Shown: one piece after another, positions 24,864-39,119 of the stretch
How positions within the stretch are numbered: position 1 is the stretch's first letter
Layout of the letters: each line of letters starts with the position of its first letter
Assembly (NCBI GenBank): GCA_013433145.1
Contig: CM024168.1
Location: 1,798,001-1,862,000 of the forward strand
Source: Ascaris suum
Taxonomy: Eukaryota; Nematoda; Chromadorea; Rhabditida; Ascarididae
DNA length: 64,000 nucleotides
Direction of reading: 5' to 3'
Position numbers and translations under genes: made by a program
Notes under the pieces: model-generated
Databases searched by the model: none
What the model was told of the DNA's origin: nothing
The model's input: the letters and a program-made list of their open reading frames with translations, nothing else

Positions 24864-24968
24864 GTGATCCCAATACTAGCACCCATACAATGACCCTCAA
24901 TACTGCTGCCCTCCCAGTGACCCCAATACTGATGCCCTCTCATTGACCTCCAGTATTGTTGCCAAAGA
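24864..24968. repeat. About 27-bp minisatellite, four units
   Basis: Units start near 24864, 24891, 24918 and 24944, each with the pattern TGACCC then CAATACTG then TGCCCTC. Lengths are 27, 27, 26 and 25 bp. Similar CAGTATC/GATACTG words recur elsewhere (about 3070, 4215-4260, 14510, 58155). Confidence 0.85.
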
Positions 24969-26707
24969 AACACCATATTTGCAATCTTTTGCTCCGAAGT
25001 AATCCTGCATTATCAAATTCAGCTTCATTAAAACTTATTGCCCTATCGGTTAATAAGTCAAAAAGGCATATTTCGAGGACGTTAAATTTTATGTTTTCTT
25101 CTTTCTAAAGCGAAATAACGTCACATAATTGAAACCGCGTTCATTAGTTGCTATCACAATACACTTCATAAATACGATATTGCATCCAAAATTCCAAAAT
25201 TTAAAATAATTCAAAAACTACAACTTAGCGATCAAAACTCTCCATCAACAATTTTGATAAATAAACAACCAAGCTTAAGGTGAATAAAAAAATTACCAAG
25301 CCCAATCAGCTTATCAGCTGATAATCCAGCAAATGTTAGACATCAATGATCAATAAAATCGATAGCAACTCTATAACCATAAATTATATCACGGGACTCA
25401 TGGGCTGATAACCTAAAAAATGCAATTCAGCGGCTGGAAATTCGATATTTATCAGCCTCAGGCTAAAGGTAACTTCATTTTTGCTTGTTCATATTTATAA
25501 GTCTTCGGCATCGAATAACTGGAAACTATTGCCACAGGTATAAAATCTTGCATTGCTTATTTTTATTCGCTTATCAGTTTCGAATTTTACGACCTTTGGA
25601 CTCGAAAAAAAAAGAACAAATCCGCTCTTATCATTGCTTATCATTTATTATACTTCAAACTGTAATATGTAAGTGTGAAATTCGTACATCAAACAACTCA
25701 ACATTGAACCATATGCATCCACTAAGATCATTGCTATAGCCAATATTAATATGATGTAAATCAAAACAATAAACATGTTTCAACAGGGTACTTATTAATT
25801 TGATCGATGAATGTTTCAAAATTTAATCAACAAAATTTCCATCGGCTCAATATTAATAAGCGATAAACTCATTTAGGGAGCTTTCACAGCGTTAACATAA
25901 GAAAATACAATCATTTTTTGGAAGGGGAGGGGGGGGGGTGCAAATTCTATAAATAAATAAAAAATCAAATTGGATAAGCAAAAAACAAATAAATAAGTCA
26001 ATTAATTAACTAACGATAAAAATGATGTTGCATAGAAAACTTGATTTTGCAATAAAAAAATAAACGTTTTTTTTTTTGCATAGACGATCTCATAATTAAA
26101 TCAGAAACGATCACTAATAAATAAAAACTATTAAGCGTAAAAGTATGCTAAAGAGTAGATGGACTTATAGGTTCTTTTTTATTTCCTCTAAAGTGGTTAA
26201 TCATTTTTACAGTTTATTAACAAAAACTAGAATATGCAAAATAATGCGTGAGCATTTTAATATGAGAATATATATAGAGATGTTCGCGATCGTGGTAGAA
26301 AATTGAACCAAACCCTGTTGAACTTTAGATTTTCGACGACTGATGAGATTTATTTTTAAAAATGGAATGATAATATCCGAATTTATTGTAAAATAATTTC
26401 TCGAGCCATGAGTATCTCCAGCTATATCACTATTTCAAAAAGCGTACTCTTATGCAAAAACAAATTCGAGGGTCAAAAACGACTCCAAATAAAGCATATT
26501 TAAAGAGTGACTCATTGAAGGTTCGACAATCAAACAAACTACTTGCCTATGGTGGTAAGCAACATGCAACATAACGACGCAAGTTACAAATATATTATCA
26601 TTTTACGCAAAGAAGACCCCATCAAAGAATGTTCTCTTTTTTTTACGAATCCGACTCCCAGAATCTAAGGAAGCAAAGATTCTGATAGCCGATCATGAAG
26701 ACGATGA

Positions 26708-26956
26708 AGGATGCATGTGGAATCAGAAGAAGATCTCAAATTTTCCTCGGAAGATGATGACGCGAAACTGATTGAGGAAGCTATCCTCATGAAGTTCTAT
26801 GAGGATTAGCGAGAAGTGCTCCAGACGTTCAAATCATTCAAACGTCTCCTTTATAATATCATCCAATTCAGCAAACGCTTAGAGCTCCAGACGGCCTTCT
26901 CAGCCGATGAGATGAGTGCCTTCGAACAGCTCTTTACAACTGAGAGTTGCGATTAA
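26708..26956 (+). pseudogene. Decayed reading frame, perhaps transposase-derived
   Basis: One frame is open apart from a single TAG at 26807. It begins with an acidic stretch (ESEEDLKFSSEDDDAKLIEE), continues after the stop as REVLQTFKSFKRLLYNIIQF and ends SADEMSAFEQLFTTESCD plus stop. A charged linker followed by a short helical C-terminus is reminiscent of pogo/Tigger/jerky-type transposase tails, but no DDE or DNA-binding motif is present, so this is only a suggestion. GC content is above the flanks. No terminal inverted repeats were seen. A 66-codon frame starts at 27036 downstream without clear relation. Confidence 0.3.
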
Positions 26957-29900
26957 ATCTTACTCCTATGAATGTGTATGATTTTAAAAAAGATTTACAT
27001 GAAGTAATAAAAAAAAAAGTTTAAACCGCTCAACTATGATAGAGTTGAAAGCTTTCGTAGATATGATGCTATCTGCATCACTAATACATCGGATTGATGA
27101 TCCTCTTCTCTCAATGGAACTTTCACCAAATAGATTTCCTAATCTTGGAGTAAGTTTTTACTCAATGAAACACTTCAACCTCGTATTGTTTGGAGGGTCT
27201 TTTTTACTCGCTACCATAATGAATTACGATAGTTGATTTAATGCTAAATGAACAAAGGCTATACGCTTGCAAACAAGTACAATTAGCCATAATTAGTTAT
27301 ATGTGAATTTGAAGCAATGCGGATCTTCACTCATTTCCAGGTAAAATTTATTAAAATCGAACCACTATGAGAGAGAAAAAAAAATGTTGTGAAAATCTCG
27401 AATACATACGCTATGAATGGAAACGAAAAAAAAAAAGCATCTAGAAATGTTCTAATGAAGCAATTACCTTTCACCTGTTAATAGCGCTTCAAATTTTCTC
27501 TTTTTTTTGCATCAATTAAGAATTCTCTACACACAATATTCTTTTCAATGAATCTATCACAAATGTTCATTTACCTGTGAACACCTTGAAAAGTTGCTTA
27601 AAGTCTTCTCAACGTAATCGAATAAAATCGAAGATCATAAACATTCACCTTAATCTCACAGGGTTGCAATTCATTGATGAGCAATATGCTTAGAAAGAGT
27701 GAATAACGATAAGAGAGAGACCCGATGAATAAGAAGTGCAATAAAAAGAAGTCAAAAATCATGTATTACTATAATCAAACAAAAGAATGTGGTTGAAATA
27801 AAAACATATCAAATGGCACGAGCATGTACGAGAAGAAAGAAATAACGAAGACTCGATGCCGAATAATAGCAATTTTCATAAATATATCACATGCATATTG
27901 CGTGTGCATAAATTCTTTAGCACTAGAGAATATTGCTGCTAGAATTTAGAAGTCTCTAATATAGTGCTAAAATGATCCTCCAAAGAGAAAAGTTTTTGAA
28001 AAAAATTCTGCCAGACCAAATAAACGATAGTTCGAGCTTGATTCAATGAGCGCAACATTTCTCTACTAAAAAAAAAAAAAAAGAAATATTACTCCGTGAG
28101 CAAGTTTCAGAATATTTCGTTGAGATGATTCACGAACTTCGGGAATTTCATCGAAGTGGCTGGTTCTCAAAGATTCGTAATAAGATGCTCTTAATTTATT
28201 TCAAGTATTAAGTTCTAATTTACAATAAACACATAGTAAATATTTGTTAAAATTTATGCTTTATTGTTATTTCTATTGTATATTGTTGTATTACCTATGC
28301 AAAATTGTTCACTAAATAATCTCAATTAAATTAAGAAGAGAAATAAAATCATCATCACTAGAAAGTATAATTTACAGATATATTTGCGCAAAAAATTTTC
28401 ATGAATATTAGAAATAACTTTTTTATGTGTTATTGCCAGGTAAGTTTAACTGAATTCTATAAATGATCACTTCGACTGCCTCTATCCCTTGGAAATTGCT
28501 GAATAAACATTCAACGTATGATAAGAAGAGGTCACTCTATAGTGTGCATTATAATGATCAAATTTGACTCACTTCAGTACTGTCCTAATTGAAAATGCCA
28601 TATAGAAAGACACAGAAACAGACAGAGAGACAGACAGACAAATAGGTGCAACACGCATGCCCACAAACCAGCTATAGTCTCACCTCACTGAAGCAGATTT
28701 TCAAAAGACCACAAAAATGTTGCAAGCATCAATTTCATATAGGTTTTTTATCTCGATCTCAAGCTCTAAAAGACTGGCATCTAACGCACTTCATAAGTGA
28801 CGATGAATAATCCCATTGGGTCAATCATATAATATATATTATGGATATCGGTGTTATCAGTGCAAATGGACTGATCGACAATATCCCATATAGGATTCGA
28901 CGAATTCAACACAACTCGCCTATCGGCTGACGCTTTGATGAATTTCTAACGACTGCTTTATGCATAAAAATTCAACTTCGCTAACGGATATGCATACTTT
29001 TAGCTAAGTTCATTTTCACTTATTTCCAACAAGTTTACCACTTCAAGAACACGTTATTGGTATGAGTCATATCTGAGCATGTCTGTCTGTCTGTATGCCC
29101 TGCAGTTTCAAATCCGGAGGCATTAAAGCTTGAGTTACGAAATCTGGACTATCACTGATTAATCTCCAACAATATCATTCAATTTGATTTTAAAAAATAT
29201 GGAAAGAATTACAAATATTTAAAAATGCTCAAAAATTTGCATACATTTCATAGTAGTTACGTAATCGTTTCAATAAATGCCGATCCCATTGCAAAGAAAA
29301 CAACCTTTTGCAGTAAATATTTGTACAGATACTCAGATCAATTTAAATATGAGAGCATTCATTGTTGGAAAATAATAGAGATGCATTGGTTGATGAAGTG
29401 AGAAGAACGCATAAAAAAGTAAACCATATCGGCTTCTTTGCTATCGTTTTCAATCTTTTACAACACTTTCATTTACTTTAATTTACTAAAAACTTGGATT
29501 ACTAAATAGCTGAAAGATATGTTTGGTATATACATGGATTTGGCGGCTTCATTGATTATTAGAGAAGATCTAACTCCTAGGACCCTAAGTGGAAAGAGAT
29601 CACCATACGACAATTACAATAGGGGTTACGACACTGTTACTAGGCGCTACATAACGGCAATAATGATATTTTCCCTATTTAATTAGTGCAATGTGGATCT
29701 AGGAGTAAACGGAACGGAATCTCCGTGGAAAATTAGAGATTCCATAGCGAAATATTATACTTAATTAAATTCTTTAACTACGCGAATGATTTCTAATTTT
29801 AATTTCCTCGAAAAAACAGGAAAGTTATTGATGTAATTTAATATAACTTGATGCATCAGTAAAGCTGAGAGGGTATATTTAATCATAAAATCCCTTATTA

Positions 29901-32015
29901 CAGGAAACTATAAGGGTATCCAAAGCATTAAATTTTCTTTAATATTAGTTTGCAATCAAAAAAAAAAAAAAAGAAAAAAACCCCCCACATGCGATGTGGA
30001 TTTTTCTTTGATTGCATATATTGGCTTGCAATCAAATCTTTAAATATTTGCAATCAAAAAGTTCGATTTGCATATGCATGCTGTATACGTATTAAATGTT
30101 CGAGATTGTTTTGCAAAAGAAAAAAAAAATCGCAGAAAACATTGCGTAAAAATGTTGTAAGCGCCTATTCCAATCAATGGAAATAGCACTAAATCAGTGA
30201 CAACGAATAAAAATGCGCTAAAATGACAGATCAATTCCGTTGTTCTTCTTAAACGACGATGAATCGAATCGGAAAATTTTGACACGAACGATGGACGATG
30301 AAAAGAACCTTAATCATTTTGTAAAGTAAGCAAAACTTTTAACCACTACGCTATGCAATTATCCTCCATAATACTATAGAAAATTACAAATGAAACAGCA
30401 ATTTTGCATAATTTAGCAAAGAAAAGTGTAAAGAGATTTGAAAATACTGAACGATCCCATATATGACAGATCGATTGCAAGTGTTAAATTTGTTACGTTT
30501 ATTTTTGGCAATAATTTTCGAATTTATTTTTTCTTTTTTTTTGGAAAGAGAAATTTATCCCCCCCCCCCCAAAAAAAAATTTAATTGATAATAAAGAATT
30601 ATAAATAATAAAAAATCAATAAATAAATGCAATAATATTGAAATTTTCGAATGAAATTAATACTAAGAAAAAATTTCAATTTTGAAAAATAAATTCACAA
30701 AGATAGAGTGAAAATTTTTATGAAAATTTAAATTCCAAAGTGAATAAGTGAATAATTCAATTAAAAGAAGGCATCAAAGGAAAAAAGATCAGAAAAAAAA
30801 AATTCCCTTTTTCCAAAAAATATAAAATGAACGGATGGAAAAATAAAGTAAAGAAAAAGAAAATTCTTTTTTCGAATAATAGTTCACATTATTTTCCAAT
30901 ATTTTTATATTAGAATGATGGATAATTTACTAAATTAAAAAAAAAAGATTCAAATAAACATGCAAATAAAATGACGAAAAAAAAGATGGAATGAAAATTT
31001 CTTCAGATTGGTTCCTATGAAGATTTTCAAAACTTATAAAAAACAAATACAAATGATATTTAATAAACAATCCATCATATAAGTAACATTTAAGAAAAAC
31101 GACATAATATGTATTGAAAGCAAAAGGTTGAGAATTGCTGCCAAACGGCTGCAAATAATTTAATTCTTATCGTTTCTTTTCTTTTCCCCTTATTTTCATC
31201 GACTTTCGCCTTTTTATACCTTTCACGCTCGCTTTTTTTTTTTCTCCGACAAAGCTTTTTGGCACAACAAGAAGATTTTCCAATATTATGAAGCGGATAA
31301 TGCATCAAATATTTGACAACAAATGCGAAAAAAAAAATAACTTAGCAAAAATAGCGAAAAATAGAGAGAAAATGAGTTGAAAATAATAGACAACATAGAG
31401 GAAATTACTTCTAAAAAGAAAATATATGAGTAATAAATATAAAATCAATCAAAACTATGCCGCCTAGTCATAATTTATTCATTAAAAAATAGGATGATAT
31501 CGAGAAAATGCAAAGAGTTTCTTGAAAAATTGTCAACTTTTTCTTTCTTGAAATATTCAAAAATTAAGCTCTTTTATTTGGATATTTAACTAATAATTAA
31601 ATATGCAAATTTCAAAAATTCTGAAAACATTTTATTCAAAAATTTAAAAAAGTCTAACAAACATGACATCATTGATGAACAAATTCATATAATGATTAGC
31701 GCAATATTTCAATAATTTTCGATTTAATCGGTAGACGTCTGCAGACGTCCAAGGACAACGATCGATCGCCTCGCAAAGAAGTTGGTAATGCAAGCAATTG
31801 TGACTCACAAGGTAGAGTAATGAGGATACGTGCCTCCGTCTATAAACCAATGAAAACCGTCCGTAATTCAATGCCTGTGCTCTTAGTACGATTTTTTGCT
31901 GTTACATTCTGAACGTCAATTACAGAGTGGCGGCATGATAATGAATTTATTCAGTTCTACCCTTTTCCCTTACTTGCACTCACATTTCTTTGTAAATCTG
32001 TCGATTAATTTTTCA

Positions 32016-32018
<3 letters not shown>

Positions 32019-32086
<68 letters not shown>
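32019..32086. repeat. (TA)n microsatellite
   Basis: Uninterrupted AT dinucleotide run of about 68 bp. Confidence 0.98.
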
Positions 32087-32090
<4 letters not shown>

Positions 32091-33646
32091 TATTGGATAT
32101 AAGACATACATAACAAAGTATTATCAACAAATACCACATCGAAATGAACTTTGATTTATTTAGATAAGATGTTTGGCGAGGAAAAATTCGATTCCCAATT
32201 TTTCTTTTTCCTACCACTCCAAGTATTCCCCCCCCCCTCCCCCGATCCCCCTCCTATTGATCCGAGATATATAGCTCACCTTTGCGTTGCCCATTTCTCA
32301 GAGAATTATCAGAAACGCAAAAACATCGAAAGTGGCTATTGCAATCGATTTTTTTCATTCCACCATTGAACGTCAGCTAACAATGTAAACCTTTCACGTT
32401 CATTATTGAAAGTACGAACACGAATATATGAACAGTATGCATGTAGTGCTATGAGGGATCGTGGAACGTTGAGCATTTGTAGTGACCCCTTTTTTCGTTT
32501 TTTTCGAAGTGCTGAGCCGTTTGCACTCCCCTTCCTCCCACCCTCCCGAAGCTGCTTTTTAGTTTTTTGGGGAGACGAGGGAGAGGAGGGGGGAGGGGGG
32601 AGGGAAGAATTGGAACGCCATTGAGAAGTTTTTATTGATAATTTATTCCAAGTGATCATAAAATTGCCAGAAATTTTGAGCGACGAACGAATCCCATCGT
32701 ACTCTGCCATAAGTCGATCCCAGATACGACTGAAATCATGCTGTCGGAAAAAGTCAACGACTCCCCGCTCCCCCTCCTTTCGGTGTTGATCTTTATGAAA
32801 TCGCAATATATACGGCTCTGCTTCACATTTACTTTTCCCTGATTTCCTACAACTTGCAAGATACTAACTACTACTACCTATGGCTAGGTAATCCTCACAC
32901 AACACTATGAATGGGTGCTAAATTACTATGCATATGTGGATGGATGTTAATACGCACGTAAATATTCAAAAAATGTCTCTCTATTTACTGAAATATTTAA
33001 GTAAATTTATTTATTATACATGTATAAACTCATGCATGAGATATTTGCAAATTTAGGCAACAAAAAATTTGAATGAACTTAGTTATCGTTCTAAGTGGCT
33101 AGGAAAATATCTGCTAACCACGATAGTGACAGTGATTTCGGTTTACTTCTAAGTAACACTACGAAAATCGCCAAGAAATATAATCAAATAATATTTATTC
33201 TGCTTATCAAAAATGCAAAGAAAAAGCGAAATATAAGTTCTTGAATAATTCCCAACTCTCAAGAATCCCGTGGCTATATTTCAATAAAAGCGCTCTTCAA
33301 AATACATAAACATAAAATCCAAAATATATAGGAAATTAAATATCCCCTCTATAGTTTCAAATGATGATATGTAATCTCGATCACTAGGATACGAATAAAT
33401 TTCCATACTATAAAGAGAATATATAAGCATAACACATCAAATACTGATAGTGATTACTGAAATCGCGAAGTTATTGAATCGTTTAATCTCTATTACGCTG
33501 ATTGCTATTTCCGGTGAGCCTCTTCAAGGTGGAAATATTTCTGTGAAATTACTTAGAAAAATTTGAATAAAATTTAAGAACAAATATTATTTGAATAAAT
33601 GCCACAACGAACAATTAATTCATCACCTTTAAAATTGCTTTAACAG

Positions 33647-33707
33647 AGTGACAACATATTCAGGTTGCTTCCAGCATTTTAGCACGTCGACATTAGGCGT
33701 TATAAAG
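33647..33707 (+). CDS. Candidate internal exon, unknown protein
   Basis: A TTGCTTTAACAG acceptor and an AAG/GTGAGC donor bracket 61 nt. One frame is open: one base, then VTTYSGCFQHFSTSTLGVIK, ending in phase 0. The other two frames contain stops. The splice sites are better than most in this stretch. About 60 nt downstream a separate frame is open (33754-33980) but includes a CAG/AGC-type triplet-rich stretch. No family recognised and no linked exon found. Confidence 0.3.
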
Positions 33708-34563
33708 GTGAGCCTAAACTCTTTCATTCGGGATAACTGAGTCGTTCTGGTCATCAATGATGAAAGCTTCCCCAGTTTCGGTTATGTATTTTATCTCGAA
33801 CTAGATGATGATGAGCTCGAAGTCATAAAAATTTGCGGCAGATGTAGCAGGAGCAGCAGTGGCAGCAGCTGGTGCTATTTGAAGAGCAAATGCAAGAAGT
33901 GTGTTTTTTCTTCACTAAAAAATGATGATCTTCTCTGCTTTCTTCTGGAGAATAGAAAAGTAAATGGAATGCAACGCTAGAAAATAAAGGCGAAAATGTA
34001 TGCAGGAAATGAGATCAATTATCAGGAGTTGCTAACGCAATTCCGGTTCCACCTGTGTCGGAAGAATCGTCGAAATTCCGGACCGGATACTGCTGAATAT
34101 TATTTTTTTCTTAATTTCAATAATTAGCTGATAAAAAACCAAGATTCTAAAAAAGGCATTAAAGTAGCGATATAATTAGCTACTTTTGAGAAAGAATGGG
34201 ATTCATCTAATTCTAATTCGGCGCTAATCCCCTTCCTCCCTCCCACCCACCCTCGTCCCAATATATAAACAAAAAAGACAATACAATGACTTCAATACGC
34301 CATATCTCATTATGTTCCATTCTGGGCTAAAAGATTGCAACAATGGAATACTGTTACCTGAGCATTACTCTATATACCTTGAAGATAGGCAACCAAAGAG
34401 ATACAATCAGATCTAAACGGTGCAGTATAAATTAACTCAAGCATAAAACTATCGATAATTTAAAAAAAGCGCAAAAAAGCAGCCAGAAGTAGTAATTATA
34501 GGCTATAAGAGAAATAAGGATATTGGCCAGATGTGTATGCGATGAGGACAGACTATAGGTGGG

Positions 34564-34864
34564 TTGAAGAGCACACCGCACACTGGTGCATTTGCCAATG
34601 ACGAAAAATATATTTCATCGCATTCGCTTCACCTCGAGGCGTCCGTTCGCGGGCGCACAACAATAACCGCGAATTATTGGCAAACGTTATTGCCCTCCGC
34701 AATCGTTGCCCAAAATGATGCACGCACATATCAATATCCGCTATATTTGAATACCTGAGGTTATCAGGTAAGGTGATTGTTGACCACTCCCCTCCCACCC
34801 TCCCACCTTGATAGTTGATATGCCTCACTGCGGAAAAAAACAGTGCGAGTTTGAGAAAAAGCAA
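34564..34864. other. GC-richer segment with open frames on both strands
   Basis: The plus frame ends at 34758 and includes SHSLHLEASVRGRTT. The minus frame, after a CTCAG acceptor near 34752, reads IADIDMCVHHFGQRLRRAI and ends CSSTHL at about 34558. Either could be a terminal exon. I cannot choose a strand or name a family. Confidence 0.25.
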
Positions 34865-37410
34865 ATAAAATTTGAAAATAATAAACGGAATAAAATATAG
34901 CGAGGAATTTCTAAATTCTCAACTAAGAGACAATTAAAAAATATTTAAAAAACATCGTCTAGACTGGAAAAAGGGTAAAACGTTTTTTCCGAACAGGATA
35001 ATCGTTGGTTCTTGATCTCAATAAGGTCTTCTCCTCTAATAGGTGAGGCAATAAATGCAACGCACACAATGCATATGCGGACATATTCAGGGATGTGGGA
35101 GAAAAGTGGTAAAAGGATGGGAGGGAAAGAAAAGGAAGCGAGAGGGAGGGGAAAGGAAAGGAAAAGAAAAGACGAATTCTGGAACCGTTATCATTCCCCG
35201 AAAACTCAAAAAATATTGAGCGGCGGGTAAGAGCCGGGAAAGGATGCAATCTATATCTGCTAATCAAAAATTCCTCCTGTTCCCTTCCAACCACGTTTCT
35301 GTAGATATAAGAGTGAAAAGTTTCCACAAACAATACCAAATTTCTTCTAGAAATTAAGCTTCTTCCGCTGAGAAAGCAAGAGGAATTTATCTGAGTTGTC
35401 GACATTTCACTGCGAACAAAATTTTACCTTCACAAAAAAAAACGTCTCTTGCCCCTTCAATGTCTAGAAATTCTAAGTAAACCGGAAGTACCTGCATATG
35501 AAAGCATAACGAAAACAATCTCCCAAAGTACACCTTTAATATAATTTTCCACCCAATGGTAATTTAATATAGGAGCACATAAATGAAGTTTCGAAAAAAA
35601 AAAAGAAGTATATCTTATGACGCATAAATAGTACAACACTAGCAAAACATGATATCAAAAGAAAGATGTTGATAAGAGCATTTCTACTGAGATGATAATT
35701 GAAAAATACTTTGTTCATCGAATGAGGAAGAAATACTATTGCGGGTGTTCTATTTGAGATGGTACGGTAGCATTTATTATTGTGAACCGACGTTGCTGAA
35801 GGAAGACACATAAAATTACTGTGTGGAGAAGGCTTCATGAAATTTTTTTTCATTTTTCACTGAGACATAAAAAATAAGGGAGAAATTCGAAGAGACAGTC
35901 AAGAAACGAGTGCATCAAACCCTCTGCAGATTTATAATATCTAAAGCGCTCTATACATCCATCGGCAAAGACGTAAAAGACATCACGTTTAAAAGTCACA
36001 TTGAAGTTTGCTGTTACTGTGAAGCGTACTTCCAAAAACAGGCCTACCTCTAGAGGTTCCTTTGAAGTTTACCTCCAGAAGGAGATCCATCCTGAGAAAC
36101 TAATTTAAAGCTTATCTCCAAAAAAAAGTTATCAGGTGCAAAACTCCACGTGGACCTCTCTAATGGTATAGAAAATACTGGACATAGTTGGAATGGTAAA
36201 TATCAAATTGAGAGTGCCTATCGCGTAATACGAAAAGAGAGTGTTAGCATCTTACATTGATGCGGTGGACCATGTTGAGGTGTGTGCATTCAGGTTAGAC
36301 CATGTCTTTAGATCGATCCCACACAGATGTAAATATATGTGTCAAAACTTTAGTACTGAATAATTTCAAATAGGTAGATAGATGTGCCGCAAAACTCAGA
36401 CGAAACCTCTCCCTTCAAAAAATCCGTCACAAAACTCCTCAATGATGAATTAACCTTGATAGCATCAAAATCCTCCTTTCTCTCTTTCTTCAAAAGCAAT
36501 TTTTCAAAAAATATAACCTTGCAATACAGCAGACCATAGTTATACTCTGATGAAAACTTAGAAAACAATACAAATCTCATCTTTACAGGAACTCCTCGAT
36601 CAACAACTCGAACTCATCAAGAAAATCCTCCGAAACCAAACAAAAATTTGTAAGCCCTGAGGTTTCATCTAGGGTTTTATGATAGGCGCCGCAATATAAA
36701 GCTAGAGACATTATTTTCATCAACGGCATTTGTATCATATCCACTATCTGTAATACGTGTAGCTGCGTTTTCATAATTGCGAATTGAGATATTCGCATTG
36801 CAAATAACATTAATTTTTTGTCTTCATCGGATATTCCGGCATATAAGTGCAAATTTTATTTGTGGCGCAAATGTCTGCATTTTAATCACATAATTTTTCT
36901 TGCACTTTAATAATGGTGTCCTATGGCGCAAATATCCACATTAAAATGGTTTCCTAATTCCCGTACGGGAACTTCACTCACATGAAGAAAATCTAGCGGA
37001 AGAGCATAATGTAAGACGACAAATAACTTGAATGAGAAACTATATGAGTTGACACCTGTGTACTATTAACTTCAATTATACCCAGCGTCTGTCAGTTAGA
37101 AATATTCGCCTGTCAGTTCACCTATCTATCTGCGTGTCTGCGTGCGCCTTCAGATGCGAGCAAATGTGTGTGAGAATCATAACTGCAATTAATTTCAATT
37201 TTAAAGTATTTATCTCAAAGTAAACGTTGCTGCTCAGGTATCCCTGAATGGTTTCGGACCGACGCAACCATGAGACACTTCCGCCACGGTTTTTGCGACA
37301 GTAAAATTAACTCAACAAGGCCGTGGAGAAGGTAATTTTAGACAGGCTGCTCTCTGAAAACACAAATACAAAAAACCTGTTTCGGCTCTGAACCATGTAA
37401 ATAACATGCG

Positions 37411-37412
<2 letters not shown>

Positions 37413-37468
<56 letters not shown>
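37413..37468. repeat. (TA)n microsatellite
   Basis: Uninterrupted AT dinucleotide run of about 56 bp. Confidence 0.98.
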
Positions 37469-37470
<2 letters not shown>

Positions 37471-38764
37471 TATTCTTTTCTACCTCTAAAAATTGATGAG
37501 CTGAGCATAAAAACGGGGTGAAACGTCTCACCTCAACCGCCTGGCCTACCTCTATAAAACATGTGTCAATGAGCGCAAACTGATAAATCCCTCTCTCTCC
37601 CACTCCTCCCGTTCAATTTAAAAATCGATATATTGATTGCAAAAGAGAAAGAAATAATCGAGGAAAATATGGAATGTGAAAATTTGAATATTTACGGTAA
37701 AAAATGCCCTCAGAATTTTTTTGCTTAAATTGGGGTGCAAAATATCGATCACAACTTCCTATGGAAGCGTTTTCGAGCCGCACTCAACAGCACTGCTTGG
37801 CATGCTTGCACACACAATATGCGACGCGTTCCAACAATTGCTGAGTGTCGTTTTGCAGTTGACAGAACACACAATTGGCACATTTGTTAGATCGCCCTCT
37901 TTGTCAGCTTATGCACAACATTCAACCCCCCCCCCTCCTCCTCCCCCACCTCTGAATTTTTCAACGGAATTTTTGGGAATGGCAAGGGGATTGGATTGAA
38001 GCGTTTCGGAGGGGCGAGGGGGAGGAACACAGTAAATCCTCATCTCTTCGAAACGTAAGATCTAATCGCCGTTGCTATATCGATTAAACTTTCAGCATTA
38101 TTATCTTATATCGCAGTATGAAATTTGATATATCATTCGGCGAGCAAATAAAAGCAATGAAGAACTTGATTATGGACAATTTCTTAAATTCCCCCATTTC
38201 CCATCTCCTCGCGGTTGTCACTAAAATTCATGAATAATCTCAATACTCTTGTTTCCCAAACGCTGTATCATTGAGCACAGAAAAAAAGAAACGCTGGATG
38301 AAGAGGAGAGGATGGAAATACGTAGATGGAAATAAGGATGGATGCAAACACAACCAAAATGAAGTCACTTTTCACCGAATAACGATGAATAAAAACAGCA
38401 TAAAGTGGAAGCATGCCGTCTTACATGTTTCATAAAAACGTGAAAATATATGCTGAAGGTAATTGTATAGGCGGAAAACACTGTCGTAGAAAAATCAACA
38501 TGAGAATCGAAAATCTGATGAATTTAGTGAAAATTTAACAACAAAAAAAAAAAACTGAGATGATGAAAATGTTACTTCCTCTAGGTGCATATCATTGGAG
38601 GTTACTAATAATAATAATCCCGTTGATTTTCCAAACGTTTCAAACCTCCAATCCTCTTTCCTCTTCAAAGATTTTTTTTAAATTTAAGATAGTACCAATT
38701 CCTCCTTAATAATGACTTAATATTTGTAAATATTTCCACTTTATTTAAAAAGTTTACAAAAATT

Positions 38765-38814
38765 TTATGCGTTTAGTGATGTCTGAAAAATTTCAGACAT
38801 CACTAAACGCATAA
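38765..38814. repeat. Perfect 24-bp inverted repeat with 2-nt centre
   Basis: Arms 38765-38788 and 38791-38814 are exact reverse complements around AA. The arm includes GCGTTTAGTGATGTC. The arms are not simple sequence, so this is not a by-product of AT richness. It would fold as a near-loopless hairpin or cruciform. It may be two abutting terminal repeats of a collapsed element or a protein-binding palindrome. Confidence 0.97.
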
Positions 38815-39004
38815 TAGGCTTTAATAAGAAGTGCGCAATGCTTAGAGAAATAAAACGAGCACAAAACGCAATTATGTGCGGCAAAAAAAGACTCATGAAG
38901 ATGCTCTCGTTGAAAAATCTACCGCAGATTGAAATTCCTCGAATCCATACACAAACGCATACACATATACATACACCGATTGAGATGCGCATAGATTCTA
39001 TATA

Positions 39005-39119
<115 letters not shown>

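Larger units (their letters stand above)
23520..33646. other. Long AT-rich stretch, almost no coding signal
   Basis: Apart from the minisatellite, the hairpin, the decayed frame at 26.7 kb and a possible plus-strand exon near 31732-31811, I see only AT-rich sequence with homopolymers, a (TA)n tract and pyrimidine or purine islands. A CAGA microsatellite lies near 28620-28642. Confidence 0.4.

Noticed and set aside
32336..32806. A 156-codon minus-strand frame
   Set aside because: Its length comes largely from a purine/pyrimidine-rich block that lacks stops. A piece near 32650-32760 (HDFSRIWDRLMAEYDGIRSS) could be an exon but has no suitable donor.
34959..35405. A 148-codon minus-strand frame
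   Set aside because: Phe/Ser/Leu-rich product of a pyrimidine-rich strand with no domain or splice support.
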